Below are positions 1 to 8,391 of a stretch of 27,802 bases of DNA, in pieces; position 1 is the first letter of the stretch; each line of letters begins with the position of its first letter. The position numbers and the translations under genes were made by a program. The notes below the pieces were generated by a model, which saw nothing but the letters and a program-made list of their open reading frames with translations, was not told where the DNA came from and did no database searches. This stretch comes from Candidatus Methanocorpusculum equi (GTDB lineage Archaea > Halobacteriota > Methanomicrobia > Methanomicrobiales > Methanocorpusculaceae), in the NCBI GenBank assembly GCA_018065685.1, contig JAGHSU010000157.1:1-27802 (forward strand), given 5' to 3'.

Positions 1-27
1 TCTATAGACAACATATATTATATCATA

Positions 28-3000
28 ATGGTCTATCGAATCTTCGTTGAGAAAAAACCGGGGGTCAGTCAGGAAGCCTCCGCTTTGAAAACCGAAATAA
101 ATACTTTGCTTGGCATAAAAGGCGTCTCCAATGTCAGAATCATTAACAGATATGACGCGGAAGGACTCTCGGAAGACCTCTTCCGCTACGCAGTAAAGAC
201 GGTTTTTTCCGAGCCGCAGACAGATACCGTATATCAGACGCTTCCGGCAGATGAGCAGCTGCCAAATGTCAGAATCCTTGCCGTGGAAGCCCTTCCCGGC
301 CAGTTTGACCAGCGGGCGGCATCAGCTGCCGAGTGTATCCAACTGATATCCCAGCAGGAGCGCCCGCAGATAAAATATGCGCGCACCTATATCTTTGAAG
401 GAAAAATAACCGATAGGGACTTTGCCGTAATCGAACACCATCTCATAAACCCGGTCGAATCAAGAAAGGCATCATCCGACTTACCGGAGAGTCTTGTAAC
501 CCCCTGTCCGGTCCCGGAAAAGGTTGAGGTAGTCGACGGGTTTACGAAACTCTCCGCCGAAGGGCTTACTGCATTTATCCGGGAACGCGGCCTTGCAATG
601 GATTTGGGAGATATCACCTTCTGCCGCGACTACTTTGCATCTGAAGGACGTGACCCGACCATTACCGAAATAAAGATGATAGATACCTACTGGTCGGACC
701 ATTGCAGACACACTACGTTCCTGACAGAAATAGACGCGGTCAAAACAGAAAGCCCAGTTCTGCAGAAGGCATACGATGAATATCTGAAGGTGAGACAGAC
801 CCTCGGCCGCACAAAACCGGTTTCACTGATGGATATCGGGACAATAGCTGCAAAATATCTGAAGGCCGAAGGGAAACTGGACAAGCTCGACGAGTCCGAA
901 GAGATCAACGCGTGTACGGTTAAAATCACCATCGAACATGACGGACGGGATGAGGCCTGGCTTCTGCTCTTCAAAAACGAAACGCACAACCACCCGACAG
1001 AGATTGAGCCGTTCGGAGGGGCTGCAACCTGTATCGGAGGCGCAATCCGTGACCCGCTTTCCGGAAGGTCATATGTCTATGCTGCAATGCGCCTTACCGG
1101 GTGCGCAAACCCGTTAAAGCCCATTTCAGAAACGCTCCCCGGAAAGCTTCCGCAGAGAAAAATCGCATCCTCAGCCGCTGCAGGTTACAGTTCGTACGGA
1201 AATCAGATAGGACTTGCAACAGGTATCGTAGATGAGATTTATCATGACGGGTATGCTGCAAAGCACATGGAACTTGGTGCCGTGCTCGGCGCTGCCCCTG
1301 AGGAAAATGTTGTGCGGCGCACACCTGAAGCCGGTGACAAGGTTATTCTTCTGGGCGGCAGAACCGGAAGAGACGGGTGTGGAGGAGCCACCGGTTCATC
1401 CAAGTCGCATACCGCAACTTCGATTGAAACCTGCGGTTCAGAGGTGCAGAAGGGAAATGCGCCTGAAGAGCGTAAAATCCAGCGCCTGTTCAGAAACCCG
1501 GAAGCATCTCGGATGATTAAGCGCTGCAATGATTTCGGCGCGGGAGGTGTCTCTGTTGCAGTAGGCGAACTGGCAGACGGTCTTGAGATTGACTTAAACG
1601 CAGTTCCCAAAAAGTATGAGGGGCTTGACGGCACAGAGCTTGCCATCAGTGAGTCGCAGGAGCGGATGGCGGTTGTTGTTGCGGCAGAAAATGTCCCCCG
1701 CTTTATTGAGCTTTCCCGTGCGGAAAACCTTGAAGCAGCGGTCATTGCCTCAGTAACGGATGCACAGCGTGTTGTTATGCGGTGGAACGGGGATGTTATC
1801 GTAGACATCTCCCGTGAGTTTTTAGCATCGAACGGGGCACCGAAGCACATCACGGTAGAGATGGATAGTCTCGGCACCTGGCAGCGCTTTGTAAAAGGCA
1901 GTTTCACGGAGAACTACCGGAAACTTGTAACAGACCTCAATGCCTGTTCCCACCGCGGTTTGTCCGAACGGTTCGACTCAACCATCGGTTCGGGAACGGT
2001 TCTTATGCCCTTTGGAGGAAAGTATCAGCAGACGCCGGTTCAGGCGATGGTCCACAAGATTCCGGTTGAGACGGGAGACGCCGCGGACTGTTCGGTAATG
2101 GCCTGGGGATATAACCCGTACATCACAGAAAAAAGCCCGTACCACGGAGCATATCTTGCGGTTTTTGAGTCGGTCTGCAAACTGATTGCAACAGGGGCTG
2201 CGTTTTCCGAGGTGTACCTTTCGCTTCAGGAGTTCTTTGAAAAGTTAGGATCGAATCCGAAACGCTGGGGTAAACCGGCAGCTGCGCTTCTCGGGGCGTT
2301 TTCCGCACAGATGGCGCTCGGGGTTGGCGCTATCGGCGGAAAGGATTCGATGAGCGGCTCGTTTGAGCAGCTTGATGTGCCGCCGACACTTGTCTCGTTT
2401 GCGGTAACCCATGATAAAATCCCTCATATTGTCTCAAACGAACTGAAGAGCGCAGGAAATCATATCGTCTGGCTTAAGGCGGAGTTTGACGCGGAGACCG
2501 GACTTCCGACACCGTCGTCTGTCCTGAAAAACATTGATACCATCACCTCTCTGATGCGTCAGGGAAGGATTGTCTCCTGCAGCACGTCCGGATTCGGCGG
2601 TGTCGCCGAGGTGCTTTTCAAGGCAGCTCTCGGGAACCGCATCGGAGTTAAATTTATGAAAGGGATTTCTGTTCAGGATCTGTTCGGCTACTCCTACGGC
2701 TCGTTTGTCGCTGAAGTCATCCCGGGTACGGAAATCCCGGGAACAATGCTTGGTGTGACAACAGTCGAGCCGTTCCTTGTCCTTGGAGATGAGGCACTGC
2801 CTCTCTCTGAGCTGCAGAAATCCTATGAATCGGTCTTAGAGCCGCTCTATCCGTGTAACATCTCCCATGGTAGTGTAAAGGTGCCTGTTGTATCATATGA
2901 TACGCGAAGCACGGCAAAGCCGAAGGAACGCTTTGAACACCCGAGAGTGCTGATTCCGGTCTTCCCCGGAACAAACTGCGAGTATGACAGTGCAAAGGCG

Positions 3001-3735
3001 TGCGCACGTGCAGGTGCTGTTCCTGAGATTTTTGTTATCAACAATCTGACAGCAGAAGGCATCTCCGCATCTGCGAAGGCGTTTGCCGAAGCGGTTGCCC
3101 GTTCCCAGGCAATCTTTATCCCCGGCGGATTCTCCGGAGGAGATGAACCGGACGGCTCGGGTAAATTCATTACGGCATTTTTCAGAAATGAGCTGATAAA
3201 GAATGCGGTCCATGATCTGCTGCAGAACCGCGACGGGCTGATGTGCGGTATCTGTAACGGATTCCAGGCACTGATTAAACTGGGACTGGTTCCCTACGGC
3301 GAAATCCGTGATGCGGAAGAGGATTCACCGACGCTGACGTTTAACACCATCGGACGCCACCAGTCAAAGATTGTGCGTGTCCGTGCAGCGTCGGTAAAGT
3401 CTCCCTGGATGACAAAGGTAAACACAGGAGATATCTTCTCAGTCCCGATTTCCCACGGAGAAGGCCGGTTTATCGCGTCCGAAGACCTTATCCATGAGCT
3501 TGCGGAAAACGGTCAGATTTTAACCCAGTATGTGGACTTAAACGGCATTCCGACGACGGATGTTCAGTTTAACCCGAACAATTCGATGTGGGCTGTGGAA
3601 GGAATCACCTCTCCTGACGGCAGGGTCCTTGGAAAAATGGGTCATGCGGAACGGATTGGTGACGGCCTTTACCGGAATGTTTCAGGGGAGTACAAGATGC
3701 ATCTCTTTGAGTCGCTCGTGGAGTATTTCCGGTAA
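28..3735 (+). CDS. purL: Phosphoribosylformylglycinamidine synthase, single-chain clostridial type (PurSLQ fusion)
   Basis: This enzyme converts FGAR plus glutamine and ATP to FGAM, the fourth step of purine synthesis, in the cytoplasm. The 1235-residue chain carries a PurS-like N-terminal part (about 1-90), the duplicated ATP-binding/AIRS-like synthetase core (FKNETHNHP near residue 315) and a C-terminal class I glutamine amidotransferase. The amidotransferase has the nucleophile in GICNG (Cys1076) and a His-Glu pair in GHAER near the C terminus. The length and sequence style fit the single-chain form known from clostridia; archaea normally encode separate PurS, PurQ and PurL. The ATG at 28 is used because it opens the conserved domain; TCTATAGA at 1-8 could be a TATA box for a leaderless message, but the window edge hides more. 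It stands alone, followed by a T-rich stretch at 3748-3760. The function is secure; bacterial transfer is inference. Confidence 0.95.
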   Translation: MVYRIFVEKKPGVSQEASALKTEINTLLGIKGVSNVRIINRYDAEGLSEDLFRYAVKTVFSEPQTDTVYQTLPADEQLPNVRILAVEALPGQFDQRAASAAECIQLISQQERPQIKYARTYIFEGKITDRDFAVIEHHLINPVESRKASSDLPESLVTPCPVPEKVEVVDGFTKLSAEGLTAFIRERGLAMDLGDITFCRDYFASEGRDPTITEIKMIDTYWSDHCRHTTFLTEIDAVKTESPVLQKAYDEYLKVRQTLGRTKPVSLMDIGTIAAKYLKAEGKLDKLDESEEINACTVKITIEHDGRDEAWLLLFKNETHNHPTEIEPFGGAATCIGGAIRDPLSGRSYVYAAMRLTGCANPLKPISETLPGKLPQRKIASSAAAGYSSYGNQIGLATGIVDEIYHDGYAAKHMELGAVLGAAPEENVVRRTPEAGDKVILLGGRTGRDGCGGATGSSKSHTATSIETCGSEVQKGNAPEERKIQRLFRNPEASRMIKRCNDFGAGGVSVAVGELADGLEIDLNAVPKKYEGLDGTELAISESQERMAVVVAAENVPRFIELSRAENLEAAVIASVTDAQRVVMRWNGDVIVDISREFLASNGAPKHITVEMDSLGTWQRFVKGSFTENYRKLVTDLNACSHRGLSERFDSTIGSGTVLMPFGGKYQQTPVQAMVHKIPVETGDAADCSVMAWGYNPYITEKSPYHGAYLAVFESVCKLIATGAAFSEVYLSLQEFFEKLGSNPKRWGKPAAALLGAFSAQMALGVGAIGGKDSMSGSFEQLDVPPTLVSFAVTHDKIPHIVSNELKSAGNHIVWLKAEFDAETGLPTPSSVLKNIDTITSLMRQGRIVSCSTSGFGGVAEVLFKAALGNRIGVKFMKGISVQDLFGYSYGSFVAEVIPGTEIPGTMLGVTTVEPFLVLGDEALPLSELQKSYESVLEPLYPCNISHGSVKVPVVSYDTRSTAKPKERFEHPRVLIPVFPGTNCEYDSAKACARAGAVPEIFVINNLTAEGISASAKAFAEAVARSQAIFIPGGFSGGDEPDGSGKFITAFFRNELIKNAVHDLLQNRDGLMCGICNGFQALIKLGLVPYGEIRDAEEDSPTLTFNTIGRHQSKIVRVRAASVKSPWMTKVNTGDIFSVPISHGEGRFIASEDLIHELAENGQILTQYVDLNGIPTTDVQFNPNNSMWAVEGITSPDGRVLGKMGHAERIGDGLYRNVSGEYKMHLFESLVEYFR

Positions 3736-3782
3736 TCCGGTTCAATTACCTCCTTTTTCCCTCCAAAGTTAATGTAACGAAC

Positions 3783-3790
3783 TTTATATG
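3783..3790 (+). promoter_or_regulatory. Putative TATA box of the arvABC operon
   Basis: TTTATATG lies 43-50 nt before the ATG at 3833, in the short gap after purL. A second A/T-rich stretch at 3804-3814 lies about 25 nt before 3833. Both positions fit a start at 3833 better than the upstream ATG at 3803, which would fall before or at the expected transcription start. Called by position and composition only. Confidence 0.4.
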
Positions 3791-3832
3791 CTTTGAAAAC
3801 AGATGTTTATACTATTTAGAGACAGTGATACT

Positions 3833-4462
3833 ATGGCACACTTCTTACGTATCAAAAGCTTATTTGCGAAACTGTTCAGTAAAAAACGGTCGCGGGTAGG
3901 TATCTATGGTCCGCCGAACGCAGGAAAGACCACTCTTGCAAACAGAATCGTCCGCGATGTTACCGGAGAGGCATTAGGTCCCGCGAGTGAAATCCCGCAT
4001 GAGACCCGCCGTGCACGCAGAAAGGAAGGCGTTGAGATTAAATCCGACTCCGGTTCCAAACTCATGATTGATATTGTCGATACCCCTGGTGTTACCACCA
4101 AAATCGACTACCACGAGTTCCTCGAGTACGGAATGGAGCAGGATGAGGCAATTAACCGTGCACGCGAAGCAACCGAAGGCGTTGCAGAGGCCATGCACTG
4201 GCTTCGTGAGGACATTGACGGTGTTGTCTATGTTCTGGACAGTACCCAGGACCCGTTCATGCATGTAAACATCATGATGGTCGGTATCATCGAGTCCAGA
4301 AAACTCCCGGTCATCATCGTTGCAAACAAGATTGATCTTCCGGATGCAGCCCCGCAGAGAATCAAAAGCGCGTTCCCGCAGCACCCGGTTGTTGAGATTT
4401 CCGGTCTTGAAGGAAACAACATGGATGCCCTTTATGCAAAGATGGCGGAGGTATTCAAATGA
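3833..4462 (+). CDS. arvA: Small Era-like GTPase, ArvA (archaeal vesiculating GTPase) family
   Basis: This is a 209-residue TRAFAC-class small GTPase. Visible motifs are G1 (GPPNAGKT, residues 26-33), G3 (DTPG), G4 (NKID) and a G5-like SGLEG. The N-terminal 20 residues alternate hydrophobic and Lys/Arg residues and could form a membrane-binding amphipathic helix (inference). I start at the ATG at 3833 rather than 3803: the extra ten residues are unlike the family and the promoter spacing fits 3833. It overlaps the next gene by 4 nt (ATGA), and that gene's SD sequence lies inside this one. Followed by a DUF2073 protein and a zinc-ribbon protein, it matches the euryarchaeal operon whose GTPase is needed for extracellular vesicle production in Haloferax. 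The GTPase call is certain; the vesicle role rests on family and gene order. Confidence 0.85.
   Translation: MAHFLRIKSLFAKLFSKKRSRVGIYGPPNAGKTTLANRIVRDVTGEALGPASEIPHETRRARRKEGVEIKSDSGSKLMIDIVDTPGVTTKIDYHEFLEYGMEQDEAINRAREATEGVAEAMHWLREDIDGVVYVLDSTQDPFMHVNIMMVGIIESRKLPVIIVANKIDLPDAAPQRIKSAFPQHPVVEISGLEGNNMDALYAKMAEVFK
4446..4451 (+). promoter_or_regulatory. Shine-Dalgarno site of arvB inside arvA
   Basis: GGAGGT lies 7 nt before the ATG at 4459 and within the last codons of arvA. It supports translational coupling of the GTPase and the DUF2073 protein. Confidence 0.6.
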
Positions 4463-4827
4463 TTCAGGGTGTCCAGCTTGACATGATTTCCGCTGACATG
4501 ATGTCGAAGATGACCTCCTACGAAAAGATCAGACTTATTCTCGACGATGTACACAACGGCTCGGTTGTTGTTCTCGAAAAAGGTCTCTCTCCCGATGAGC
4601 AGGGTCGTCTTCTTGAAGCAACCATGATGGAAATTGCACCCGGCGGATTTTCCGGTATTGAAATTGAAACCTATCCTGCATTTGACGGGGACAAATCATT
4701 CGTGCAAAAACTTTTCGGGAAGAAAAATAAAGAGCAGCATTTAATGGTCATTGGTCCTGTTGAACAGCTGAAGATGCTTACCAGAGACAAGGACAGACTT
4801 ATTGCCTGGGCATCAGCTCCGCAGTAA
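4459..4827 (+). CDS. arvB: DUF2073 family protein, ArvB-like
   Basis: A 122-residue soluble protein that I recognise as DUF2073 from its sequence and its place directly after the Era-like GTPase. It has no signal peptide or membrane segment and no catalytic motif I can name. A Lys-rich stretch near residues 83-93 separates two compact halves. Its start overlaps the arvA stop by 4 nt and follows a strong SD, so the two proteins are probably made in fixed ratio and may bind each other. In haloarchaea the homologue is encoded beside the vesicle-forming GTPase. Its molecular role here is not shown by sequence. Confidence 0.75.
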   Translation: MIQGVQLDMISADMMSKMTSYEKIRLILDDVHNGSVVVLEKGLSPDEQGRLLEATMMEIAPGGFSGIEIETYPAFDGDKSFVQKLFGKKNKEQHLMVIGPVEQLKMLTRDKDRLIAWASAPQ

Positions 4828-4853
4828 ACGCACACGTTAAATCAGATACAGTT

Positions 4854-5240
4854 ATGCCGCATAAATGTATGAAATGCGGACGTGAGTTCCGCGACGGATC
4901 GGTTGAGATTCTGAAAGGCTGTCCCTCGTGCGGGGGAAAGAAATTTGTCTACGTCAGCAACCGCGTTAAAAACGCGGATGTCCTCGAGGAGAAAACGGTT
5001 GCCGCAATTGCAGCAGAAACAAAGCAGGAGGTTCTTGAGGTCCGCCCGGATGCAAGACCTGCAGAGAATGCCGCAGACATCCTGGACAGAGTGGAAAGCG
5101 TCCGGATTATGGGCAAAGGAAAATATGAATTAAATCTGGAGCGTCTGGCAGGCTCCCGTGATTTAATCATCGGCATGGGAACAGACGGAAGATATGTCGT
5201 TGATCTGAACTCAATGTCCAATACGAAAAAGAAGAAGTAG
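4854..5240 (+). CDS. arvC: N-terminal zinc-ribbon protein, ArvC-like
   Basis: A 128-residue protein that opens with two Cys pairs (CMKC at 5-8 and CPSC at 22-25) forming a zinc ribbon. A probable linker rich in Glu and Ala follows (about 45-80), then a C-terminal segment with a MGKGKYELNL region and a Lys-rich tail. It is the third gene of the GTPase/DUF2073 operon, 26 nt after arvB, with no clear SD. This gene order is conserved in euryarchaea, where the zinc-ribbon protein accompanies the vesiculating GTPase. Its function is unknown; a scaffold or adaptor role is only a guess. Confidence 0.75.
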   Translation: MPHKCMKCGREFRDGSVEILKGCPSCGGKKFVYVSNRVKNADVLEEKTVAAIAAETKQEVLEVRPDARPAENAADILDRVESVRIMGKGKYELNLERLAGSRDLIIGMGTDGRYVVDLNSMSNTKKKK

Positions 5241-5275
5241 ACGTTAACGTCTTCTGCCAAAAAATCTTTTTTACC
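5239..5275 (+). terminator. Palindrome plus T-tracts after arvC
   Basis: A perfect 14-bp palindrome (AGACGTTAACGTCT, 5239-5252) overlaps the arvC stop. It is followed by TCTTTTTT at 5265-5272. The T-rich run continues to about 5315 and includes two imperfect copies of CTCTTTGTGTTT. Archaeal transcription stops at T-tracts, so this probably ends the arvABC message. Confidence 0.5.
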
Positions 5276-5299
5276 TCTTTGTGTTTGTTACTTCTTTGT

Positions 5300-5559
5300 G
5301 TTTATTTTATCTCTTTTGCGGATATCAGTGACAGGCCCAGCGCCCGGGATATACAGCGGTTCAGTAATAGTTTTGTAATCTGACAGGTAAAAGCAACAGT
5401 TATTTCAAAAGTGGCTAAGGAATGAGATAGAGTGTCGATCTAAGTTAAGGAAGTTATTTCCAAACCCTCATTCCTTGTAATCTTATTATTTCGTTTTCAA
5501 TCCTTAAGAGTGTTACCATTTACTGCGATGGGTGGTCAGGGAAAAAAGAATGTCTGTGT
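5300..5559. other. Gene-free region with a long inverted repeat
   Basis: No plausible gene is seen on either strand. AAGGAATGAG at 5417-5426 and its exact reverse complement at 5467-5476 form a 10-bp inverted repeat with a 40-nt loop. The loop holds a smaller GGAA/TTCC hairpin (5449-5461). A GTTATTTC motif occurs before the first arm and again inside the loop. A hairpin with a T-run follows at 5560. This could be a small structured RNA on the plus strand, or decayed repeat DNA. It shows no tRNA, SRP RNA or clear C/D-box features. Confidence 0.35.
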
Positions 5560-5580
5560 AGGACGTTTCGTCCTGATTTT
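5560..5580 (+). terminator. Hairpin followed by T-run
   Basis: The stem AGGACG/CGTCCT closes a TTT loop (5560-5574) and is followed by GATTTTT. It resembles an intrinsic terminator for plus-strand transcription. On the minus strand the same hairpin sits just beyond the stop of the split gene at 5590, so it could serve converging transcripts. Confidence 0.45.
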
Positions 5581-5589
5581 TACTGTAAT

Positions 5590-6221
5590 TCAGGCATTGT
5601 ATCTGGTAAGTTCAATGTCAATGTCCATATTGGCCATTTCATTGTCGATAAATCCAAGTTCATAGGGATTTGCGGTAAGGGATATTTTTGCACCGTCGCA
5701 GGTAAATTCAAGGGATGAGCCCTGTGCCTCTCCTCTGAACTGATAATCCCCGAGATACGTCCATTTTGCATCAAGTGTGAATGGTGTTTCTCCATATCCG
5801 GCAATAGGAGCTTCAGCGGTTCCGCTGATTGTCATATTCCCATACCTGTCTGCAGATAGGTAAAATTCAGCGGACGCTGCACCGAAGAAGAGGGATTTTG
5901 TCCCATGCCAGTCTCCGAAAATCAGTTCCGCTCCTTGTTTGGAGACAGGGGGGTTCCGGGAACCGCCGGTGTTTCCGGAGCAACCGGTACTTCAGTAGAT
6001 GGTGTTTCAGGAGCCGGGGTTTCCCGCACCAGTGTTTCCCCAGCGGGTGTTCCGGGGGTGTCCTCCGGTTGTGATGCGTACGTTGTGTAGTCAATCCCGG
6101 TAATATCCTGTGCGGTCTGCATAATCTCAGCAGTGTCAAACCCGGCTGATTCGTAGACCGGGATGATGACCGGGCATACTATCAGAGCAAGGGCCAGTAT
6201 AATCGTGAGTATATTTGCCAT
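5590..6221 (-). pseudogene. Membrane-anchored surface protein split by a one-base frame loss
   Basis: Two minus-strand reading frames look like one gene. The first starts at ATG 6221 with an N-terminal hydrophobic segment (residues 1-21) and a Pro/Thr/Glu-rich linker (about 50-90), and it stops at 5922. The second frame is open from the C6 tract at 5948-5953 to the stop at 5590. It encodes a beta-rich domain beginning KQGAELIFGDWHG, with no good start until ATG 5835. A -1 shift at the C6 tract, equivalent to seven C residues, joins them into about 209 residues: anchor, stalk and outer domain. I do not recognise the domain. An A/T-rich stretch at 6222-6245 provides a TATA box. Causes could be a sequencing error, a recent mutation or slippage-based switching. 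Confidence 0.7.
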
Positions 6222-6299
6222 ATATTTTATTATATATTTTTTAAGGGAAATAGATTTTGGGAGGTATCTGCTGTTTTACACAGAGGGACGCTCTGTAAT

Positions 6300-7025
6300 T
6301 TACACAATCTTTCGCAGATGAGAAACCGCAAGTCCCCCGTCCGGAGAAATCACTGCATTCATCTGCACCATCTCGTGCGGGGATGCTGCAGCATCTTCTA
6401 CTCCTTTCTCTATCGAGAGCAGACGTCTGGGCTTTTGGGGTTCTGTTGTCCAGGACATCCTCCATATGTGGTCAAACAAATCAGAAAGCTGAATCTCCTG
6501 CTCTTTTGGAAGAGCACCTGCTGCGAGCAGGAATACACAGGTCACCTTCTGTCCGGAAAAAACACGCAGTATGCGGTTCATCATCCGGAAAAAGGAGTAG
6601 AAATCCGACTCTGCCCCCGCGGATGGGAGATAGGTTGTAAGAGAATCCAGAAAAATGAGTGAACCTGCAGGGTTTGCCGCAGTCTTTTCCAGAAGCGCCG
6701 GCAAACTCCCCTTTTCCGGAATGCCAGCATCATACAGACAGAGTGACAGCGCATCACATTCTTCTGCGGTCAGATGGAATGTACGTTTCAGGTCAGCAAG
6801 CAGAATATCCGCGGATTTTTTTGAGGAGATGTACTGAAGTCTGCCGGAAACACCGGACTCTGCAGAAGGTGTTTCTGTGAGATGACAGAGTATTGTCTGC
6901 ATCAGAAGATCGCCTCCTGCACCTGAGTCAGACAGCAGAAGAACCGAAGACCCTACGGGGATGCCGCCTGAGAGTGCTGAATCCAGTGCCGGGTTGCATG
7001 TATTTATGCGGATATCCTCATTCAT
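6300..7025 (-). CDS. RecA/KaiC-superfamily protein with degenerate P-loop
   Basis: A 241-residue protein with a KaiC/RecA-like core. The Walker A position reads SDSGAGGD (32-39), so the P-loop Lys and Thr are replaced by Gly38 and Asp39. A Walker B strand is recognisable as SLIFLDSL, with Asp127. ATP hydrolysis is therefore doubtful; the protein may bind nucleotide weakly or act as a regulatory paralogue, as in archaeal KaiC-like signalling proteins (COG0467 type). It is the last gene of a minus-strand run tldD-tldE-this gene, 49 nt after tldE. I see no SD; the ATG at 7025 begins the conserved fold. The superfamily call is solid; the biological role is unknown. Confidence 0.7.
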   Translation of the reverse strand: MNEDIRINTCNPALDSALSGGIPVGSSVLLLSDSGAGGDLLMQTILCHLTETPSAESGVSGRLQYISSKKSADILLADLKRTFHLTAEECDALSLCLYDAGIPEKGSLPALLEKTAANPAGSLIFLDSLTTYLPSAGAESDFYSFFRMMNRILRVFSGQKVTCVFLLAAGALPKEQEIQLSDLFDHIWRMSWTTEPQKPRRLLSIEKGVEDAAASPHEMVQMNAVISPDGGLAVSHLRKIV

Positions 7026-7074
7026 ACTTATACATTGGAAAAAGGAGGAGATATAGTTGTCTGATACAGGTGTC

Positions 7075-8391
7075 TCAGATAACCTGAAGGTTCGGGATTC
7101 TCATCTTCGGAACGAGTGCACCGGATAAGGATTTTGTCTCTTTTGAGATGGTAAGATTGCCTTTGAGGATATCAAAGACGTTTCCGGCAAGCATCGCCTT
7201 TTTCACCGGCTGTACAAACTCCTCGCCTTCTGCCAGATATGCATTGGCTGATTCAACGGAGAACTCTCCTGTTAAGGGGTTTGCTGTGTGGGCGCCGATG
7301 ACCTCTTTTACATAAAGACACGGCTTTTCCAGAACATCCTCTTCAGGTGCGGAGATAGTCAGGCAGTGCGGCGATATGACCGTACTGCCGTTTCCTGTCC
7401 GGTGTGCATGTCCGGTTGAGGCGGCCCCTGCCTGTGCCGCAGTCTTTGCATCATAGAGATAGGACTGAAGCACTCCGTTTCTTATAATTGACAGGTCATG
7501 TGCAGGTGTTCCCTCTGTATCAAACCTGCGCCAGGCATCCCCTTCCTTTTTCATCGGGACATCGGTTATGGAAATCTCAGGAGATGCAACTGCGCCCACG
7601 AGTTTTCCCGCGTATACTGATTTTCCGGTCAGTATGTTTCTTCCGTTCACTGCTTCGGAGAAGAGTTCCAGAATGAGGGCATCTGCAGCGTCTTCCGAGA
7701 AGACCACATCATACTTCTTTGACTCAATGTTTACACCGTTTCGTGACGATGAGGCAAAGTATGTGGCCTCCTCGCCAATCTTTTCCGGATTCAGCCGCGC
7801 AGAAAACGGTGATGAATCATAGGAGTATCCGGTTGAATCCTCACAGATAGCATCCATCCCGAGGGTGATGTCTGAAAACTCCCGCTCAAGACAGATACCG
7901 TTTGTGTTAACAAGAACCGAGCGGCCTTTGGATATGGTCACAGCCCCTGACACAGGCCGTGCCTCCGGATATTTGGCAGCGCCTGCATTCATACGGGAGA
8001 GGTATCCCGCGGCAGTCTCCGCTGATATCTCAAGGTCTTTATCAATCGGATTTTCCCCTGCAGGAATCTCCTGTTTTTCCGGAAAACCATTCCAGCCAAT
8101 AACCGTATCTGAGAGCTTTGCAGAGGAAACGGCAGCCGAAAGCGCCTCCTTTAGTTTCGTCACATCAGATGTCGCGGAGATTCCGATTTTCTTATCTTTA
8201 ACCACGCGGAAGTAGACCATCGTCTCTGCATGTTCAAACAGGGACGAGATGTCGGTCCCCCTCTGTTCCAGTGTCAGGTCATTAAAGGATGCGGTATAGA
8301 TTTCCACCTCGTCGGCGAGTCTGCTTCCTTTGGAAAGCAGGGCATCCAGGTCAATGTTTTCGGTTTTCACGGTATCAGGCATTTCCGGCAC
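7075..8391 (-). CDS. tldE: TldE/PmbA family protease subunit
   Basis: The 438-residue product is the TldE (PmbA) partner of TldD. In Escherichia coli the two form a heterodimeric metalloprotease that degrades unfolded peptides and matures modified peptides; TldE lacks the metal-binding HExxxH motif, and none is visible here. The C-terminal half shows the family features, including a His-rich loop (GHAHRTGNGS) and the closing barrel. Its start overlaps the end of tldD by 17 nt, so the partners are coupled. Archaea commonly carry the pair with unknown substrates; the window holds no obvious substrate peptide. Confidence 0.9.
   Translation of the reverse strand: MPEMPDTVKTENIDLDALLSKGSRLADEVEIYTASFNDLTLEQRGTDISSLFEHAETMVYFRVVKDKKIGISATSDVTKLKEALSAAVSSAKLSDTVIGWNGFPEKQEIPAGENPIDKDLEISAETAAGYLSRMNAGAAKYPEARPVSGAVTISKGRSVLVNTNGICLEREFSDITLGMDAICEDSTGYSYDSSPFSARLNPEKIGEEATYFASSSRNGVNIESKKYDVVFSEDAADALILELFSEAVNGRNILTGKSVYAGKLVGAVASPEISITDVPMKKEGDAWRRFDTEGTPAHDLSIIRNGVLQSYLYDAKTAAQAGAASTGHAHRTGNGSTVISPHCLTISAPEEDVLEKPCLYVKEVIGAHTANPLTGEFSVESANAYLAEGEEFVQPVKKAMLAGNVFDILKGNLTISKETKSLSGALVPKMRIPNLQVI

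Noticed and set aside
1242..1907. Minus-strand open frame of 221 codons inside purL
   Set aside because: It lies wholly inside purL, has a Ser/Pro/Thr-rich composition typical of a shadow frame, and shows no domain.
5275..5315. Tandem CTCTTTGTGTTT copies as a repeat array
   Set aside because: There are only two imperfect copies within a T-rich terminator stretch, too few and too simple to call a repeat element.
5829..6090. Plus-strand open frames rich in Gly, Ser and Val opposite the split surface-protein gene
   Set aside because: The low-complexity product mirrors the Pro/Thr linker of the minus-strand gene, and no start signal is present.
5590..6221. Programmed -1 frameshifting in translation at the C6 tract
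   Set aside because: The heptamer does not fit a classic slippery site well and no clear stimulatory structure is seen downstream; a base-count error or mutation is simpler, so it is not claimed.
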